Shown piece after piece: positions 32,279 to 41,023 of a stretch of 43,223 bases of DNA (position 1 is its first letter; every line of letters begins with the position of its first letter). Origin of the DNA: Candidatus Bacteroides merdigallinarum (GTDB lineage Bacteria > Bacteroidota > Bacteroidia > Bacteroidales > Bacteroidaceae); assembly GCA_019116285.1 (NCBI GenBank), contig DXBX01000005.1, forward strand, positions 1 to 43,223, written 5' to 3'. Both the position numbers and the translations under genes were made by a program. The notes beneath the pieces were generated by a model, which was given only the letters and a program-made list of their open reading frames with translations, was not told the origin of the DNA and did not search any database.

Positions 32279-34123
32279 TTAGCACATAGGGTTGTAGTCA
32301 CCGTTGGCCTTGATCAGCTCGATGAGCCGGTCTACGGCTTCTGCTTCGGGGATATTCTTCTCGATGCACTCCTTTTTCTTATAGAGGCTTACCTTGCCGC
32401 GCCCGGCGCCCACGTAGCCATAGTCGGCATCAGCCATTTCGCCCGGTCCGTTGACAATGCAGCCCATGATGCCTATCTTCAGCCCTTTCAGGTGCGAGGT
32501 GGCCGCCTTGATGCGGGCGATGGTGCCCGGCAGGTCGTAGAGCGTGCGTCCGCAGCCGGGGCAGGAGATGTACTCTGTCTTGCTGGTGCGGGCACGGGCG
32601 GCCTGCAGGATGCTGAAGGCGGTGGCATCCAATGCCTTCGGGGCGATGTCGCCTTGGTTGAAGAGGAAAATGCCGTCTGTCAGGCCGTCCAGCAGGAGGG
32701 CACCCATGTCCACGGAGGCTTTCAACTGGAAATCTTCCAAGTCGTTCTCGGCATAATGCTGGAAGAAGACTACCGGGTTCTCCAGTCCCTCCTGCATCAG
32801 TTGCAGGGCCAGGGCACGCTGTTCACCCAACCGGTTGGGATGGTTGCTCTGTGCGATGAGTACCACCTCGGGATGATGCCTGAGGCAGGCCAGGACTTCG
32901 TCGTTCAGTCCCATATAGGTGATGAAGAGGAATTTCAACGGGGCGGTACAGCCGGCCATGAAGAACAGTTGGTCAGTCTTGAAGGCAGGCCAGCAGTCCG
33001 CCTGTCCTTGCCAGAGGTCGGCATCGACGATATACTGCGGGCCTTGCGGACGTTCGTCGGGCAGTTGGCGGCCTACGTAGACATAGTCCGGCGTGAACTG
33101 CGGGTCGAAGTTCATATTCCCGTCCAGCCGGGCAGAAAGTACTGCGGGGACTTGGTCTCCGCCAAACTTTGCCACTGCCTTTGTTTGGCGGCGGGTGGGG
33201 CGGAGATAGTCGAAGGCTGTGTCTTGGGGGCCGGGGATGTAAGGATGTTCCGTACGTTTTGTGACATAGTCCACCAGCTTGCGGGCTACGGGAATCTCTG
33301 CCTCGGGCGCCTCACTCAGCGAGACGCGGATGGTATCTCCCAGCCCGTCGGCCAGCAGGGCGCCGATGCCTACAGCCGACTTGATGCGTCCGTCCTCGCC
33401 GTCGCCGGCCTCGGTTACGCCCAGGTGCAGGGGGAAGTGCATGCCTTCCCGCTCCATCGTGTCCACCAGCAGGCGGACGGTGCGTACCATTACCACCGTG
33501 TTCGATGCCTTGATGGAGATGACCACATCCTTGAAGTCTTCGTCTACGCAGATGCGCAGGAACTCCATGCACGATTCCACCATGCCTTCGGGTGTATCGC
33601 CATAGCGGGACATGATGCGGTCCGACAACGAACCATGGTTCACACCGATGCGGATGGCCGTGTGGTTCTCCTTGCAGATGCGGAGGAAGGGGACGAAGCG
33701 GTCGCGTATCTTCTGGAGCTCGCGGGCATACTCCTCGTCGGTGTATTCCAGATGCTTGAAGGTACGGGCGGCATCAACGTAGTTGCCCGGATTGATGCGT
33801 ACCTTCTCCACATACTGTGCGGCTACATCGGCCACGTTGGGGTTGAAGTGAATGTCTGCCACGAGCGGCACCATGCAGCCCTCGGCACGCAGGGCGGCGT
33901 TGATGTTGCGCAGGTTTTCGGCTTCCTTGGTACCTTGTGCCGTGAGGCGTACGTATTCACCTCCCGCAGCTACGATTCGTTTGATTTGTGCCACGCAGGC
34001 ATCCGTGTCCAGCGTGTTGGTGTTCGTCATGCTTTGCACGCGGATGGGATTATGGCCGCCCAGTGGCGTGCCACCGATGTTTACCTCGGTCGTTTCCCGA
34101 CGGGAATAATTGAATAAGTCCAC
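32279..34123 (-). CDS. ispG: 4-hydroxy-3-methylbut-2-enyl-diphosphate synthase (IspG/GcpE, long form)
   Basis: The 614-residue iron-sulphur enzyme converts methylerythritol cyclodiphosphate into HMBPP in the MEP isoprenoid pathway. The N-terminal TIM-barrel part (residues about 1-280, VNIGGTPLGGHNPIRVQSMT) is followed by an extra middle domain absent from the E. coli enzyme and found in Bacteroidetes, Chlamydiae and plants. The C-terminal 4Fe-4S domain has the Cys motif ISCPGCGRTL (about residue 520) and GCIVNGPGEMADADYGYVGA (about residue 555). It ends the rpoN-PAP2-gcvH-purE-ispG run. Confidence 0.96.
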   Translation of the reverse strand: MDLFNYSRRETTEVNIGGTPLGGHNPIRVQSMTNTNTLDTDACVAQIKRIVAAGGEYVRLTAQGTKEAENLRNINAALRAEGCMVPLVADIHFNPNVADVAAQYVEKVRINPGNYVDAARTFKHLEYTDEEYARELQKIRDRFVPFLRICKENHTAIRIGVNHGSLSDRIMSRYGDTPEGMVESCMEFLRICVDEDFKDVVISIKASNTVVMVRTVRLLVDTMEREGMHFPLHLGVTEAGDGEDGRIKSAVGIGALLADGLGDTIRVSLSEAPEAEIPVARKLVDYVTKRTEHPYIPGPQDTAFDYLRPTRRQTKAVAKFGGDQVPAVLSARLDGNMNFDPQFTPDYVYVGRQLPDERPQGPQYIVDADLWQGQADCWPAFKTDQLFFMAGCTAPLKFLFITYMGLNDEVLACLRHHPEVVLIAQSNHPNRLGEQRALALQLMQEGLENPVVFFQHYAENDLEDFQLKASVDMGALLLDGLTDGIFLFNQGDIAPKALDATAFSILQAARARTSKTEYISCPGCGRTLYDLPGTIARIKAATSHLKGLKIGIMGCIVNGPGEMADADYGYVGAGRGKVSLYKKKECIEKNIPEAEAVDRLIELIKANGDYNPMC

Positions 34124-34138
34124 TGTCTTTTAATTAAG

Positions 34139-34207
34139 AATTAAGAATGAAGAATTATGAATGAAAAATGAAGGTATGGGAAGTGACCTTGTTCTTCATT
34201 CTTAGTT
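34139..34207. repeat. AATGA-rich inverted repeat between purE and ispG
   Basis: Bases 34139-34154 and 34192-34207 are inverted complements at 15 of 16 positions; both arms consist of GAATGAAGAA-type sequence with more weakly paired sequence inside. The element fills the 97-base gap and should form a hairpin in the operon transcript. Confidence 0.7.
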
Positions 34208-34220
34208 CTTCATTCTTCAT

Positions 34221-34730
34221 TTAATTGGTCTTGTACTCGTATTTCACTTCTTTCAGTTCCTCGTTGGCTTTGGTGATTTTCTTCTTCAATCCTTCCTTGT
34301 AGGCGGCGAAGGCTTCGGCCAGTTGCGGGTCGCTCAAGGCCAGTATCTGTACGGCCAGGATGGCGGCGTTCATCGCGCCGTTGATGGCGACAGTGGCCAC
34401 GGGGATACCGGGAGGCATCTGAATGATGGAGTAAAGGGCGTCCACGCCGTCCAGTACGCTGCCTTTGACGGGTACGCCGATGACGGGCAGCGTGGTGTTG
34501 GCGGCAATCACACCGGGCAGGGCGGCGGCCATGCCGGCGGCGGCGATGATGACACGGATGCCGCGTGCGGCGGCATTCTTGGCAAACTGTTCGACAGCTT
34601 CGGGCGTGCGATGGGCTGAGAGGGCATTCATCTCGAAGGGCACGTGCATGTCGTTCAGCAGTTGGGCGGCTTTCTCCATGACGGGGAGGTCGGAGGTGCT
34701 GCCCATGATGATGCTAACTATGGGGGTCAT
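34221..34730 (-). CDS. purE: N5-carboxyaminoimidazole ribonucleotide mutase (PurE)
   Basis: The 169-residue protein is the class I PurE, which converts N5-CAIR into CAIR in purine synthesis. The start contains SIIMGSTSDLPVMEKAA (residues 7-23), and the phosphate/substrate region MNALSAHRTPEAVEQF lies at about residue 38, with the catalytic His in SAHRTP. AAAGMAAALPGVIAANTTLP follows at about residue 64. Length is normal. Purine context is not otherwise visible here; it is placed by operon position between gcvH and ispG. Confidence 0.96.
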   Translation of the reverse strand: MTPIVSIIMGSTSDLPVMEKAAQLLNDMHVPFEMNALSAHRTPEAVEQFAKNAAARGIRVIIAAAGMAAALPGVIAANTTLPVIGVPVKGSVLDGVDALYSIIQMPPGIPVATVAINGAMNAAILAVQILALSDPQLAEAFAAYKEGLKKKITKANEELKEVKYEYKTN

Positions 34731-34759
34731 TAGTGATTAATGGTTAGTGATGAATGTAA

Positions 34760-34823
34760 AATGATAAATGAAAAACGGCTGTAGGAAAGGAATCCTCGCT
34801 CACTCCGTTTTTCATTTATCATT
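34760..34823. repeat. Perfect 19-bp inverted repeat between gcvH and purE
   Basis: AATGATAAATGAAAAACGG at 34760-34778 is perfectly complementary to 34805-34823 with a 26-base loop. Together with the element at 34139 it shows that this operon has a hairpin in each long intercistronic gap. Confidence 0.85.
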
Positions 34824-34835
34824 ATTAATTATTCG

Positions 34836-35216
34836 TTATTCATTGATAAGTGCCTTGTAGGCCTCGGCGTCCAGCAGGCTGTCGAAGTCGGCGTCTGCGG
34901 CGGGTTTCACCTTGATGAGCCAGCCCTCGCCATAGGGGTCCTGGTTCACCAGTTCGGGCTGGTCGGCCAGGGCATTGTTCTGCTCCAATACTTCGCCGCT
35001 GACGGGCATGAAGAGGTCGGAGATGGTCTTTACTACTTCGATGGTGCCGAAAGCTTCGCCTGCCTCCAGCGTCTCGCCTTCCGTCTGGATGTCTACGAAT
35101 ACGATGTCGCCCAGCTGCTGCTGTGCATAGTCGGTGATGCCTACATAGGCCACGTCGCCTTCCTGGCGGATCCACTCATGTTCCTTGGTGTACTTTACGT
35201 TAGTCGGATAGTTCAT
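34836..35216 (-). CDS. gcvH: Glycine cleavage system H protein
   Basis: The 126-residue lipoyl carrier shuttles the aminomethyl group in glycine cleavage. The lipoyl-attachment lysine is Lys63 in [18 protein letters not shown], and the start [12 protein letters not shown] is characteristic. It depends on lipoate attachment and on GcvP and GcvT, which are not in this window. It lies 13 bases after the PAP2-like gene and 105 bases before purE. Confidence 0.96.
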   Translation of the reverse strand: MNYPTNVKYTKEHEWIRQEGDVAYVGITDYAQQQLGDIVFVDIQTEGETLEAGEAFGTIEVVKTISDLFMPVSGEVLEQNNALADQPELVNQDPYGEGWLIKVKPAADADFDSLLDAEAYKALINE

Positions 35217-35229
35217 AATTGTTGTTTTT

Positions 35230-35898
35230 TTAATGGGTTATAGAATTGATAAACATTCGCATCATGACGCTGTAGAAGGGGTCCAGCACCAGCATCGAGC
35301 AGACCAGCCCGACTGTGAATCCGCCCAATACCTCGCCCGGCGTGTGGTGCCGCAGGATAATGCGTGCGCTGCCCAGCATCCCCGAAATGAGGATGAAGAA
35401 GCACAGCCACCACACCGGATTGTAATTGAACAGCGAGCTGAACACCACCACACCGCCTATTACCGCGCCGGCTCCGGCCATGTGCTCGCTGAGTTTCCAC
35501 TTCAGGTTGAGTATGACACAGATGACCATGATGACCAGCGCCGCCCACAGGATATTGACCATGTACCACGGCAGCCGCATCCGGTACATCAGGGCCAGCC
35601 CGAAGGCGTAGGACGTGATGGTGAGCAGGAAGGGTATGTAGCGACGCCGACGCTCCAGCAGGTCGCGGCGGTTGAAGCCGTTCAGCTTGCGGAAGAGGAA
35701 AATGGTCAGCGTGGGCAGAAAGATGGTGAAGCAGTAGACCACGCCCAGCACGATGGCCTTGTAGGCCAAGGGCATCATGCGCAGGTAGGTGAGGAAGAAC
35801 AACACCAGGTAGGCCAGAAACGGGATGGAGAAGGGCGTGAATACCGCCGATACCACCCGCGACAACTGCATCAGTCCTTTTTCTTCTTTCGAGTCCAT
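35230..35898 (-). CDS. PAP2-superfamily-like membrane protein with altered active site
   Basis: The 222-residue protein has about six membrane helices. The usual PAP2 motifs are recognisable but changed: the PSGH block appears as [11 protein letters not shown] (about residue 137), and the SRxxxxxHxxxD block as [17 protein letters not shown] (about residue 182), with Ala for Ser and Glu for Asp. It may still bind or cleave a phospholipid-like substrate or may have changed role. It lies 27 bases after rpoN and 13 before gcvH. Confidence 0.7.
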   Translation of the reverse strand: MDSKEEKGLMQLSRVVSAVFTPFSIPFLAYLVLFFLTYLRMMPLAYKAIVLGVVYCFTIFLPTLTIFLFRKLNGFNRRDLLERRRRYIPFLLTITSYAFGLALMYRMRLPWYMVNILWAALVIMVICVILNLKWKLSEHMAGAGAVIGGVVVFSSLFNYNPVWWLCFFILISGMLGSARIILRHHTPGEVLGGFTVGLVCSMLVLDPFYSVMMRMFINSITH

Positions 35899-35925
35899 AG
35901 AGCGTTGCTTCGTTTTCTCGGTTGT

Positions 35926-37416
35926 TTATTTCCGCAGACGTGCCACGGGGATGTTCATTTGCTGGCGATACTTGGCCACGGTGCGGCGTGCGATGGGGTA
36001 GCCCTTCTGCTTCAGCAGTTCGCACAACTCGTCGTCGGTATAGGGTTTGGTCTTGTCCTCGCCGTCAATACACTCCTTCAGTATCTTGCGTATTTCGCGG
36101 ACGGACATCTCTTCGCCGTCTTCGGTGACATAGCCGTCGCTGAAGAAGAATTTCAGCGGATAGATGCCGAAGTTGGTCTGCACATACTTGCTGTTGCTGA
36201 CGCGGGAGACGGTCGAGATATCCAGCCCGGCCCGTTCGGCCACGTCCTTCAGAATCATGGGGCGCAGCAGTGATTCGTCGCCCTCCTGGAAGAAGGGTCG
36301 TTGCAAGTCGATGATGGCCTGCATGGTCTTCATCAGCGTGTTCTGCCGTTGCTTCACGGCGTCAATGAAGCCTTGCGCGGCGTCCATCTTCTGCTTGAGG
36401 AACATCATCGCCTCGCGCGACTCCTTGCTTTGGTTGGCCTTGTTCTTGGTATGCTCCTCCAGCAGAGTGTTGAAGTCGCGGCTGATGCGCAGCTCAGGCA
36501 CGTTGCGGTTGTTGAGGCTCAGGGTGACAGTGCCGTCGTCCGCCGTCTCGACGATGAAGTCGGGCACAATCTGCTGCATGTTCTTGCCGATGGCTTCGCC
36601 CATCGAGGCGCCGGGGCGCGGGTTGAGGCGGCAGATTTCGCGGATGGCCTGGTCTACCGTCTCCTTGTCGATATCCAGCTTTTGCTGGATCTTGTCCCAG
36701 TGCTTGCGGGTGAATTCGTCGTAACAGTCGGCCACGATGTCTTCTTCCACCTTCAGCAAGGGGTCGGGTTTGGAGCGCTGCTCCTGTTTGCGGCGGATTT
36801 GGATGAGGAGACACTCCTGCAGGCTTCTGGCACCCAGGCCGGGCGGATCAAAGTCTTGGATAGTCTTCAGTACTTCTTCCAGTTCCTGCGGGCTGGTCTC
36901 CACGCCGGCATAGATGGCCAGTTCGTCACTGATGCTGTCCAGTGACTTGCGCAGCAGGCCGTCGTCGTCCAGCGAGCCGATGAGGTATTCGGCCAGTTCG
37001 CGCCGGTGGGGCGTCAGGTCCTGTTCGCCCAGTTGCTCCTTCAGAGTCTCATAGAAAGAGGTGGCATCCGAGAACGGGATTTCCTCGGCACGGTCGTCGC
37101 GGCTGCGGTTATTTTCCTGCAATTTATAGTCGGGGATGTCGTCTTCCGTCAGGTAGTCGCTCAGCGAGTCGTAGTCGGTGTCGCCGCCGTCCTCGGGGCT
37201 TTCCGTATCCGCGCCGGTGGTGTCGGCATAGTCGTCCGCAGCCGCTTCCTCCTTGCCTTCTTCGAGGGCAGGATTCTCCAGCAGCTCGGCACGCACGCGG
37301 TCCTCCAGCTCCACGGCGGGCAACTCCAGCAGGCGGACCACCTGTATCTGTTGGGGCGACAGGGTCTGCACCTGTTGCTGCGTCTGCGTCTGTACTTGTC
37401 GGGAAGTTTGTGCCAT
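35926..37416 (-). CDS. rpoN: RNA polymerase sigma-54 factor (RpoN)
   Basis: The 496-residue protein is taken from ATG 37416 (MAQTSRQVQTQTQQQ). The frame happens to stay open far upstream (to 39069) across the antisense strand of the peptidase gene, but the promoter box at 37445 and the family start fix 37416. Region I is Gln-rich with LQ-type repeats (LSPQQIQVVRLLELPAVEL). The acidic region II is at residues 55-120. The C-terminal RpoN box reads ARRTVAKYRQQMNIP, which binds the -24 element. Sigma-54 needs an AAA+ activator; none is in this window. Confidence 0.95.
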   Translation of the reverse strand: MAQTSRQVQTQTQQQVQTLSPQQIQVVRLLELPAVELEDRVRAELLENPALEEGKEEAAADDYADTTGADTESPEDGGDTDYDSLSDYLTEDDIPDYKLQENNRSRDDRAEEIPFSDATSFYETLKEQLGEQDLTPHRRELAEYLIGSLDDDGLLRKSLDSISDELAIYAGVETSPQELEEVLKTIQDFDPPGLGARSLQECLLIQIRRKQEQRSKPDPLLKVEEDIVADCYDEFTRKHWDKIQQKLDIDKETVDQAIREICRLNPRPGASMGEAIGKNMQQIVPDFIVETADDGTVTLSLNNRNVPELRISRDFNTLLEEHTKNKANQSKESREAMMFLKQKMDAAQGFIDAVKQRQNTLMKTMQAIIDLQRPFFQEGDESLLRPMILKDVAERAGLDISTVSRVSNSKYVQTNFGIYPLKFFFSDGYVTEDGEEMSVREIRKILKECIDGEDKTKPYTDDELCELLKQKGYPIARRTVAKYRQQMNIPVARLRK

Positions 37417-37444
37417 TGATGTATCTCCGAAATTGTTACGGGCA

Positions 37445-37452
37445 CAAATGTA
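37445..37452 (-). promoter_or_regulatory. -7 box (TACATTTG) for rpoN
   Basis: CAAATGTA on the plus strand reads TACATTTG on the minus strand, 29 bases upstream of ATG 37416. Confidence 0.65.
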
Positions 37453-37546
37453 GTGAATAGTTTGCGAAAGCGAAACATTGTGGGCTGATATTTCGGCGAG
37501 AGACCGATTTTTGCCTCGTCCGGCGTGGCTTTCTGTTTTTTCTCCG

Positions 37547-37554
37547 TATCTTTG
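37547..37554 (+). promoter_or_regulatory. -7 box (TATCTTTG) for aminopeptidase P
   Basis: TATCTTTG lies 118 bases upstream of the pepP start, so the transcript should have a leader of about 110 bases. The second 22-bp array lies within this leader. Confidence 0.65.
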
Positions 37555-37566
37555 GGGGAATTTAAG

Positions 37567-37632
37567 CAGAGGTATTGCCGGGCGTGAGCGTCGGCTCCCA
37601 CGAGCACGAGCGTCGATACCGCTGTGTAAACA
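37567..37632. repeat. 22-bp tandem array, second copy of the CGTCGGTA family
   Basis: Units start at 37567 (CAGAGGTATTGCC), 37589 (CGTCGGCTCCC) and 37611 (CGTCGATACCG), each exactly 22 bp apart. The first unit matches the 11335 unit at 14 of 22 positions. The array lies in the predicted leader of pepP. Confidence 0.65.
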
Positions 37633-37671
37633 GGGTAAATCAGTATGTATTATATATAGGAGAAACGAATT

Positions 37672-39045
37672 ATGTTTGCAAAAGAAACTTATGTGCAGCG
37701 CCGGGCCGCGCTGAAGAAAGCCGTTGGCCGGGGCGTGCTGTTGTTCCTGGGCAATGACGAGCAGGGACTGAACTACGAGGACAATACTTTCCGTTACCGG
37801 CAGGACTCCTCCTTCCTCTATTATTTCGGTTTGAACTTTGCCGGACTGAATGCCGTGATAGACATCGACGAGGACCGGGAAATCATCTTTGGCGACGAGC
37901 TGAGCATCGACTACATTGTCTGGATGGGCACCCAGCCCACCCTGCACGAGAAGGCTTCTGCTGTGGGCATCACCGAGACCTTGCCTTCCGCCCAACTGAC
38001 GGAATACTTGCACCGTGCCATCCAGCAGGGGCGCACCATCCACTACCTGCCGCCTTATCGGCCCGAGCACAAGCTGAAACTGATGGATTGGCTGGGCCTG
38101 CCGCCGGCACACCAAGAGGGGTCTGTGCCTTTCATCCGTGCCGTGGTGAAGCAGCGCAATCACAAGACGGCCGAGGAAATTGCCGAGATAGAGCGTGCCT
38201 GCGACATCACTGCCGACATGCACATTGCCGCCACGCGTTTCATCCGTCCGGGCATGTATGAGTATGAGGTAGTGGCCGAGATGAACCACGTGGCCGAGAG
38301 CCACAACTGCGAGCTGTCTTTCGCCACTATCGCCACCATCAACGGACAGACCCTGCACAACCATTACCACGGCAACCGCATTGAGGAGGGCCAACTGTTT
38401 CTGATTGACGCCGGTGCCGAACTGCCTTCGGGCTACTGCGGCGACATGTCGTCTACCATTCCCGTCAGCAAGACCTTCACGCCGCGCCAGCGTGCCGTCT
38501 ATGAGATACAGAACGCCATGCACCTGGAGTCGGTCAAGGCTTTGCGCCCCGGTATTCCTTATATGGACGTCTACGATCTCTCGGCCCGCGTCATGGTGGA
38601 GGGCCTGAAGGAATTGGGCCTGATGAAGGGCAATGCCGAAGATGCCGTACGGGAGGGCGCCCACGCCTTGTTCTATCCCCATGGGCTTGGCCACATGATG
38701 GGCTTGGACGTGCACGATATGGAGAACCTGGGCGAAATCTGGGTGGGCTACGACGGCCAGCCCAAGAGTACGCAGTTCGGCCGTAAGAGCCAGCGCCTGG
38801 CCATCCCCTTGGAGCCGGGATTTGTCCACACTGTCGAACCTGGCATCTATTTCATTCCCGAGCTCATCGACCTGTGGCGCGGCCAAGGCAAGTTTACGAA
38901 CTTCATCAATTATGATAAGGTGGAGGAATACCGTCATTTCGGCGGCATCCGCAACGAGGAGGATTATCTCATCACCGAGAACGGTGCCCGTCGTCTGGGC
39001 AAGAAGATACCCTTGACACCGGACGAGGTGGAGGCCCTTCGTTGA
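37672..39045 (+). CDS. pepP: Xaa-Pro aminopeptidase (aminopeptidase P, M24 family)
   Basis: The 457-residue metalloprotease removes N-terminal residues before proline. Residues about 1-170 are the AMP_N domain (YRQDSSFLYYFGLNFAG). The metal ligands are visible in the M24 domain: FLIDAGAELPSGYCGDMSST (two Asp, about residues 245-257), HGLGHMMGLDVHD (about residue 340), VEPGIYF (about residue 386) and GGIRNEEDYLIT (about residue 425). It is probably cytoplasmic, with no signal peptide. It converges on the sensor kinase with only one base between the stop codons. Confidence 0.95.
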   Translation: MFAKETYVQRRAALKKAVGRGVLLFLGNDEQGLNYEDNTFRYRQDSSFLYYFGLNFAGLNAVIDIDEDREIIFGDELSIDYIVWMGTQPTLHEKASAVGITETLPSAQLTEYLHRAIQQGRTIHYLPPYRPEHKLKLMDWLGLPPAHQEGSVPFIRAVVKQRNHKTAEEIAEIERACDITADMHIAATRFIRPGMYEYEVVAEMNHVAESHNCELSFATIATINGQTLHNHYHGNRIEEGQLFLIDAGAELPSGYCGDMSSTIPVSKTFTPRQRAVYEIQNAMHLESVKALRPGIPYMDVYDLSARVMVEGLKELGLMKGNAEDAVREGAHALFYPHGLGHMMGLDVHDMENLGEIWVGYDGQPKSTQFGRKSQRLAIPLEPGFVHTVEPGIYFIPELIDLWRGQGKFTNFINYDKVEEYRHFGGIRNEEDYLITENGARRLGKKIPLTPDEVEALR

Positions 39046-39046
39046 A

Positions 39047-40555
39047 TCACGCGTGCAATTCCAGCACAAACCTTGCGCCTTTGGCGTAGTCCAGATCCAA
39101 GGATAGGCTGCCGTTCATCTTGGTCGCTTCCAGCGAGCAGATGGGCAGCCCCAGCCCGTCTCCCTTGGTCAAGTCCTTCAGTCCGCTGAAGGGCTTGAAG
39201 AGGTTGGCGCGTTGTTCTTCGGGGATGCCACAGCCCGTGTCGGTGACGATGAACTGATGCGTATGGGCACCGCGCTTCTTGAAGTCCAGCCAGATCTTGC
39301 CTTCTGCGGGAGTGTGTTCGGCGGCATTGCGCAAGAGGTGGAGCAGGATGCGGGACACGTGCTCTTTGTTGATTCTCACCGTCAGTTTGGGGGCGTTGAC
39401 CGTCAGGGCGACGCCCTCTTTTTCTGTGCCGCGGATTTGGTCCATGATGCCCTCGCAGAAGTTGAATACGTTGGTCTCCTCCATCTCATAGAGCGTGTCC
39501 AGCGTGTCCTCCAGGGCAGAGAGTTCTTCGATGTGTTCCGAGAAAGACAACAGGGCTTGCACGCCCGGCTGCTGGGAGTTCAGCGTGTCCAGCGTGGGTT
39601 TCATCTGGGCGGATATGTTACGGATGAATTGCGTCTTCAGGGCGTTATGTTCATTGACCGTTTCGATGATTTTCTTCTGCTTGCGTGTCTGCATGATGAA
39701 GCGCAGGAGTACGATGGCACCCAGCACCAGGGCGGCGGCCAGGATGAGGGCTAATACGCAGAGGCCGATGATGGTGTATTGTCGGGCGGCCAGCGAGTCG
39801 TCCTTTTCTTCAATGGTTTGGAGGCTGGCGTCGTACTGCGCCTTCAAGGCATCGTATTTTTCTTGGGCCTCCACAGCGCTGATGGAGTCATTCCATGCCA
39901 TATACTTGTCGTAGGCGCGGGCCACGAGGGCGGCACTGCCCGAACGGCGTCCCATGCTGATCATCTCTTTATAACAGGCGCGGGCCTTGTCATAGTCCTT
40001 TACCTTCGCGTACCTCTGCACCAAGGCGTTGAAGGCGGCGTCTCCCTGTTGGCTTTGGCCGAAGGTATAATAGTAGTTGGCCTGGGTGTAGAGCAGGTCA
40101 GTGTCCAGCGAATCCACCTTGGCGGCTTCTGCCCAGCCTTTCAGCTTGGACAATTGGTCCTTAGCGCTGGCCGATTTGCGCAGTTTGATATACATCTGTA
40201 GGCGTTCGCGCGTCACGGGATAACGCAGGGCGGGCATTTGGCGGCTGGCTTTCCGCTCGCCTTCGATGAGGTTCTGCTCCACTTTGTACAGCAGTTCGAA
40301 TGCTTCCTTATAATAATTCTCGCGGTGATAGAGGGCACTGGCTTGTACGCCGCACGCGACGCCCTGTTCGTATTGGCCTGCATCCATGTAGGCGTTGTAG
40401 GCTTGCAGGAACAGGTAGCGTGCCCGGATGTATTCTTTGTTTGTCAGATTTTCCTGCGCTTGTTTCTGCAGGTCATCTCCCTTGCTCTGTGCCGAGGCAG
40501 GGAGTGAAATATAGCATAAAGCTATAAGAATCAGCAGACTGATAACTCTTTTCAT
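39047..40555 (-). CDS. TPR-containing membrane sensor kinase lacking the usual phospho-acceptor His
   Basis: With ATG 40555 the protein has 502 residues. It has a signal peptide (residues 1-22), a periplasmic TPR-like helical region (about 23-225), a coiled coil, and one membrane helix (about 262-288). The dimerisation region contains RNISAQMKPTL (about residues 312-322) where histidine kinases have SHELRTPL, so the acceptor His position is Ala316. The HATPase motifs are intact: NAAEH (410), DTGCGIP (439) and GDGLGLPI (465). No response regulator follows. It probably senses an envelope signal; phosphotransfer is doubtful. Confidence 0.85.
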   Translation of the reverse strand: MKRVISLLILIALCYISLPASAQSKGDDLQKQAQENLTNKEYIRARYLFLQAYNAYMDAGQYEQGVACGVQASALYHRENYYKEAFELLYKVEQNLIEGERKASRQMPALRYPVTRERLQMYIKLRKSASAKDQLSKLKGWAEAAKVDSLDTDLLYTQANYYYTFGQSQQGDAAFNALVQRYAKVKDYDKARACYKEMISMGRRSGSAALVARAYDKYMAWNDSISAVEAQEKYDALKAQYDASLQTIEEKDDSLAARQYTIIGLCVLALILAAALVLGAIVLLRFIMQTRKQKKIIETVNEHNALKTQFIRNISAQMKPTLDTLNSQQPGVQALLSFSEHIEELSALEDTLDTLYEMEETNVFNFCEGIMDQIRGTEKEGVALTVNAPKLTVRINKEHVSRILLHLLRNAAEHTPAEGKIWLDFKKRGAHTHQFIVTDTGCGIPEEQRANLFKPFSGLKDLTKGDGLGLPICSLEATKMNGSLSLDLDYAKGARFVLELHA

Positions 40556-40659
40556 GTCGAATGGTGTTTTGTTTGGCGTAAAGTTACGACTTTCTTTTAT
40601 ATCTTGTTCATTTGCTTGACTTTTTTCGGAGTTTTTTATCGGATACAGTGGGAAAACCG

Positions 40660-40667
40660 TATATTTG
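40660..40667 (+). promoter_or_regulatory. -7 box (TATATTTG) for the 97-residue protein
   Basis: TATATTTG lies 35 bases upstream of ATG 40702 and excludes the upstream alternative start at 40612. Confidence 0.7.
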
Positions 40668-40701
40668 CAGGCAACATCACTCATTACTAACCGTTATTGT
40701 C

Positions 40702-40995
40702 ATGTATCAGAAGTTCATCATCAATCAAGACGGTGTGCTGAAGTTCGGCCACGTCTATCTGCATAGGGATCTTTTGTTGCGGGATGAACAGTGTCCCTAC
40801 GGAGGTGGCTTGTGGGAAATCGACGAAGGACGCGGTGCTATCTTGCTTTACGGGCGTTCGTTCGACTTCGGAGCACCGGATTTCTATCATGTGCGCCGCA
40901 TCGAATGGGCGGGTGTGGGTGGAAGGCCGTTGCCGCTCTTCTACTTGCCGCACTGGCCGGAGGAGGACTTGCTGATTCCTGTCTTTGCGGGGTAA
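40702..40995 (+). CDS. 97-residue conserved-looking protein, function unknown
   Basis: ATG 40702 (MYQKFIINQDGVLKFGHVYL) follows a promoter box by 35 bases. The protein is soluble-looking, with no signal peptide or membrane segment, and rich in Gly/Trp/Tyr near GGGLWEIDEGRGAILLYG and DFYHVRRIEWAG. No family is recognised. It stands alone between the divergent sensor-kinase gene and the ADP-ribosylglycohydrolase gene. Codon use is like its neighbours, so it is likely to be real. Confidence 0.7.
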   Translation: MYQKFIINQDGVLKFGHVYLHRDLLLRDEQCPYGGGLWEIDEGRGAILLYGRSFDFGAPDFYHVRRIEWAGVGGRPLPLFYLPHWPEEDLLIPVFAG

Positions 40996-41023
40996 TCCAG
41001 GCCTGTAAGATCCTTCGGCAAGC

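Noticed and set aside
32030..34117. 695-codon plus-strand frame opposite ispG
   Set aside because: It is a shadow of ispG, whose Fe-S and barrel motifs are unmistakable on the minus strand.
37417..39069. 550-codon open frame antisense to pepP running into rpoN
   Set aside because: It is the mirror of a GC-rich coding gene. The rpoN promoter at 37445 and the RpoN start at 37416 show that translation begins inside, and the upstream residues match no domain.
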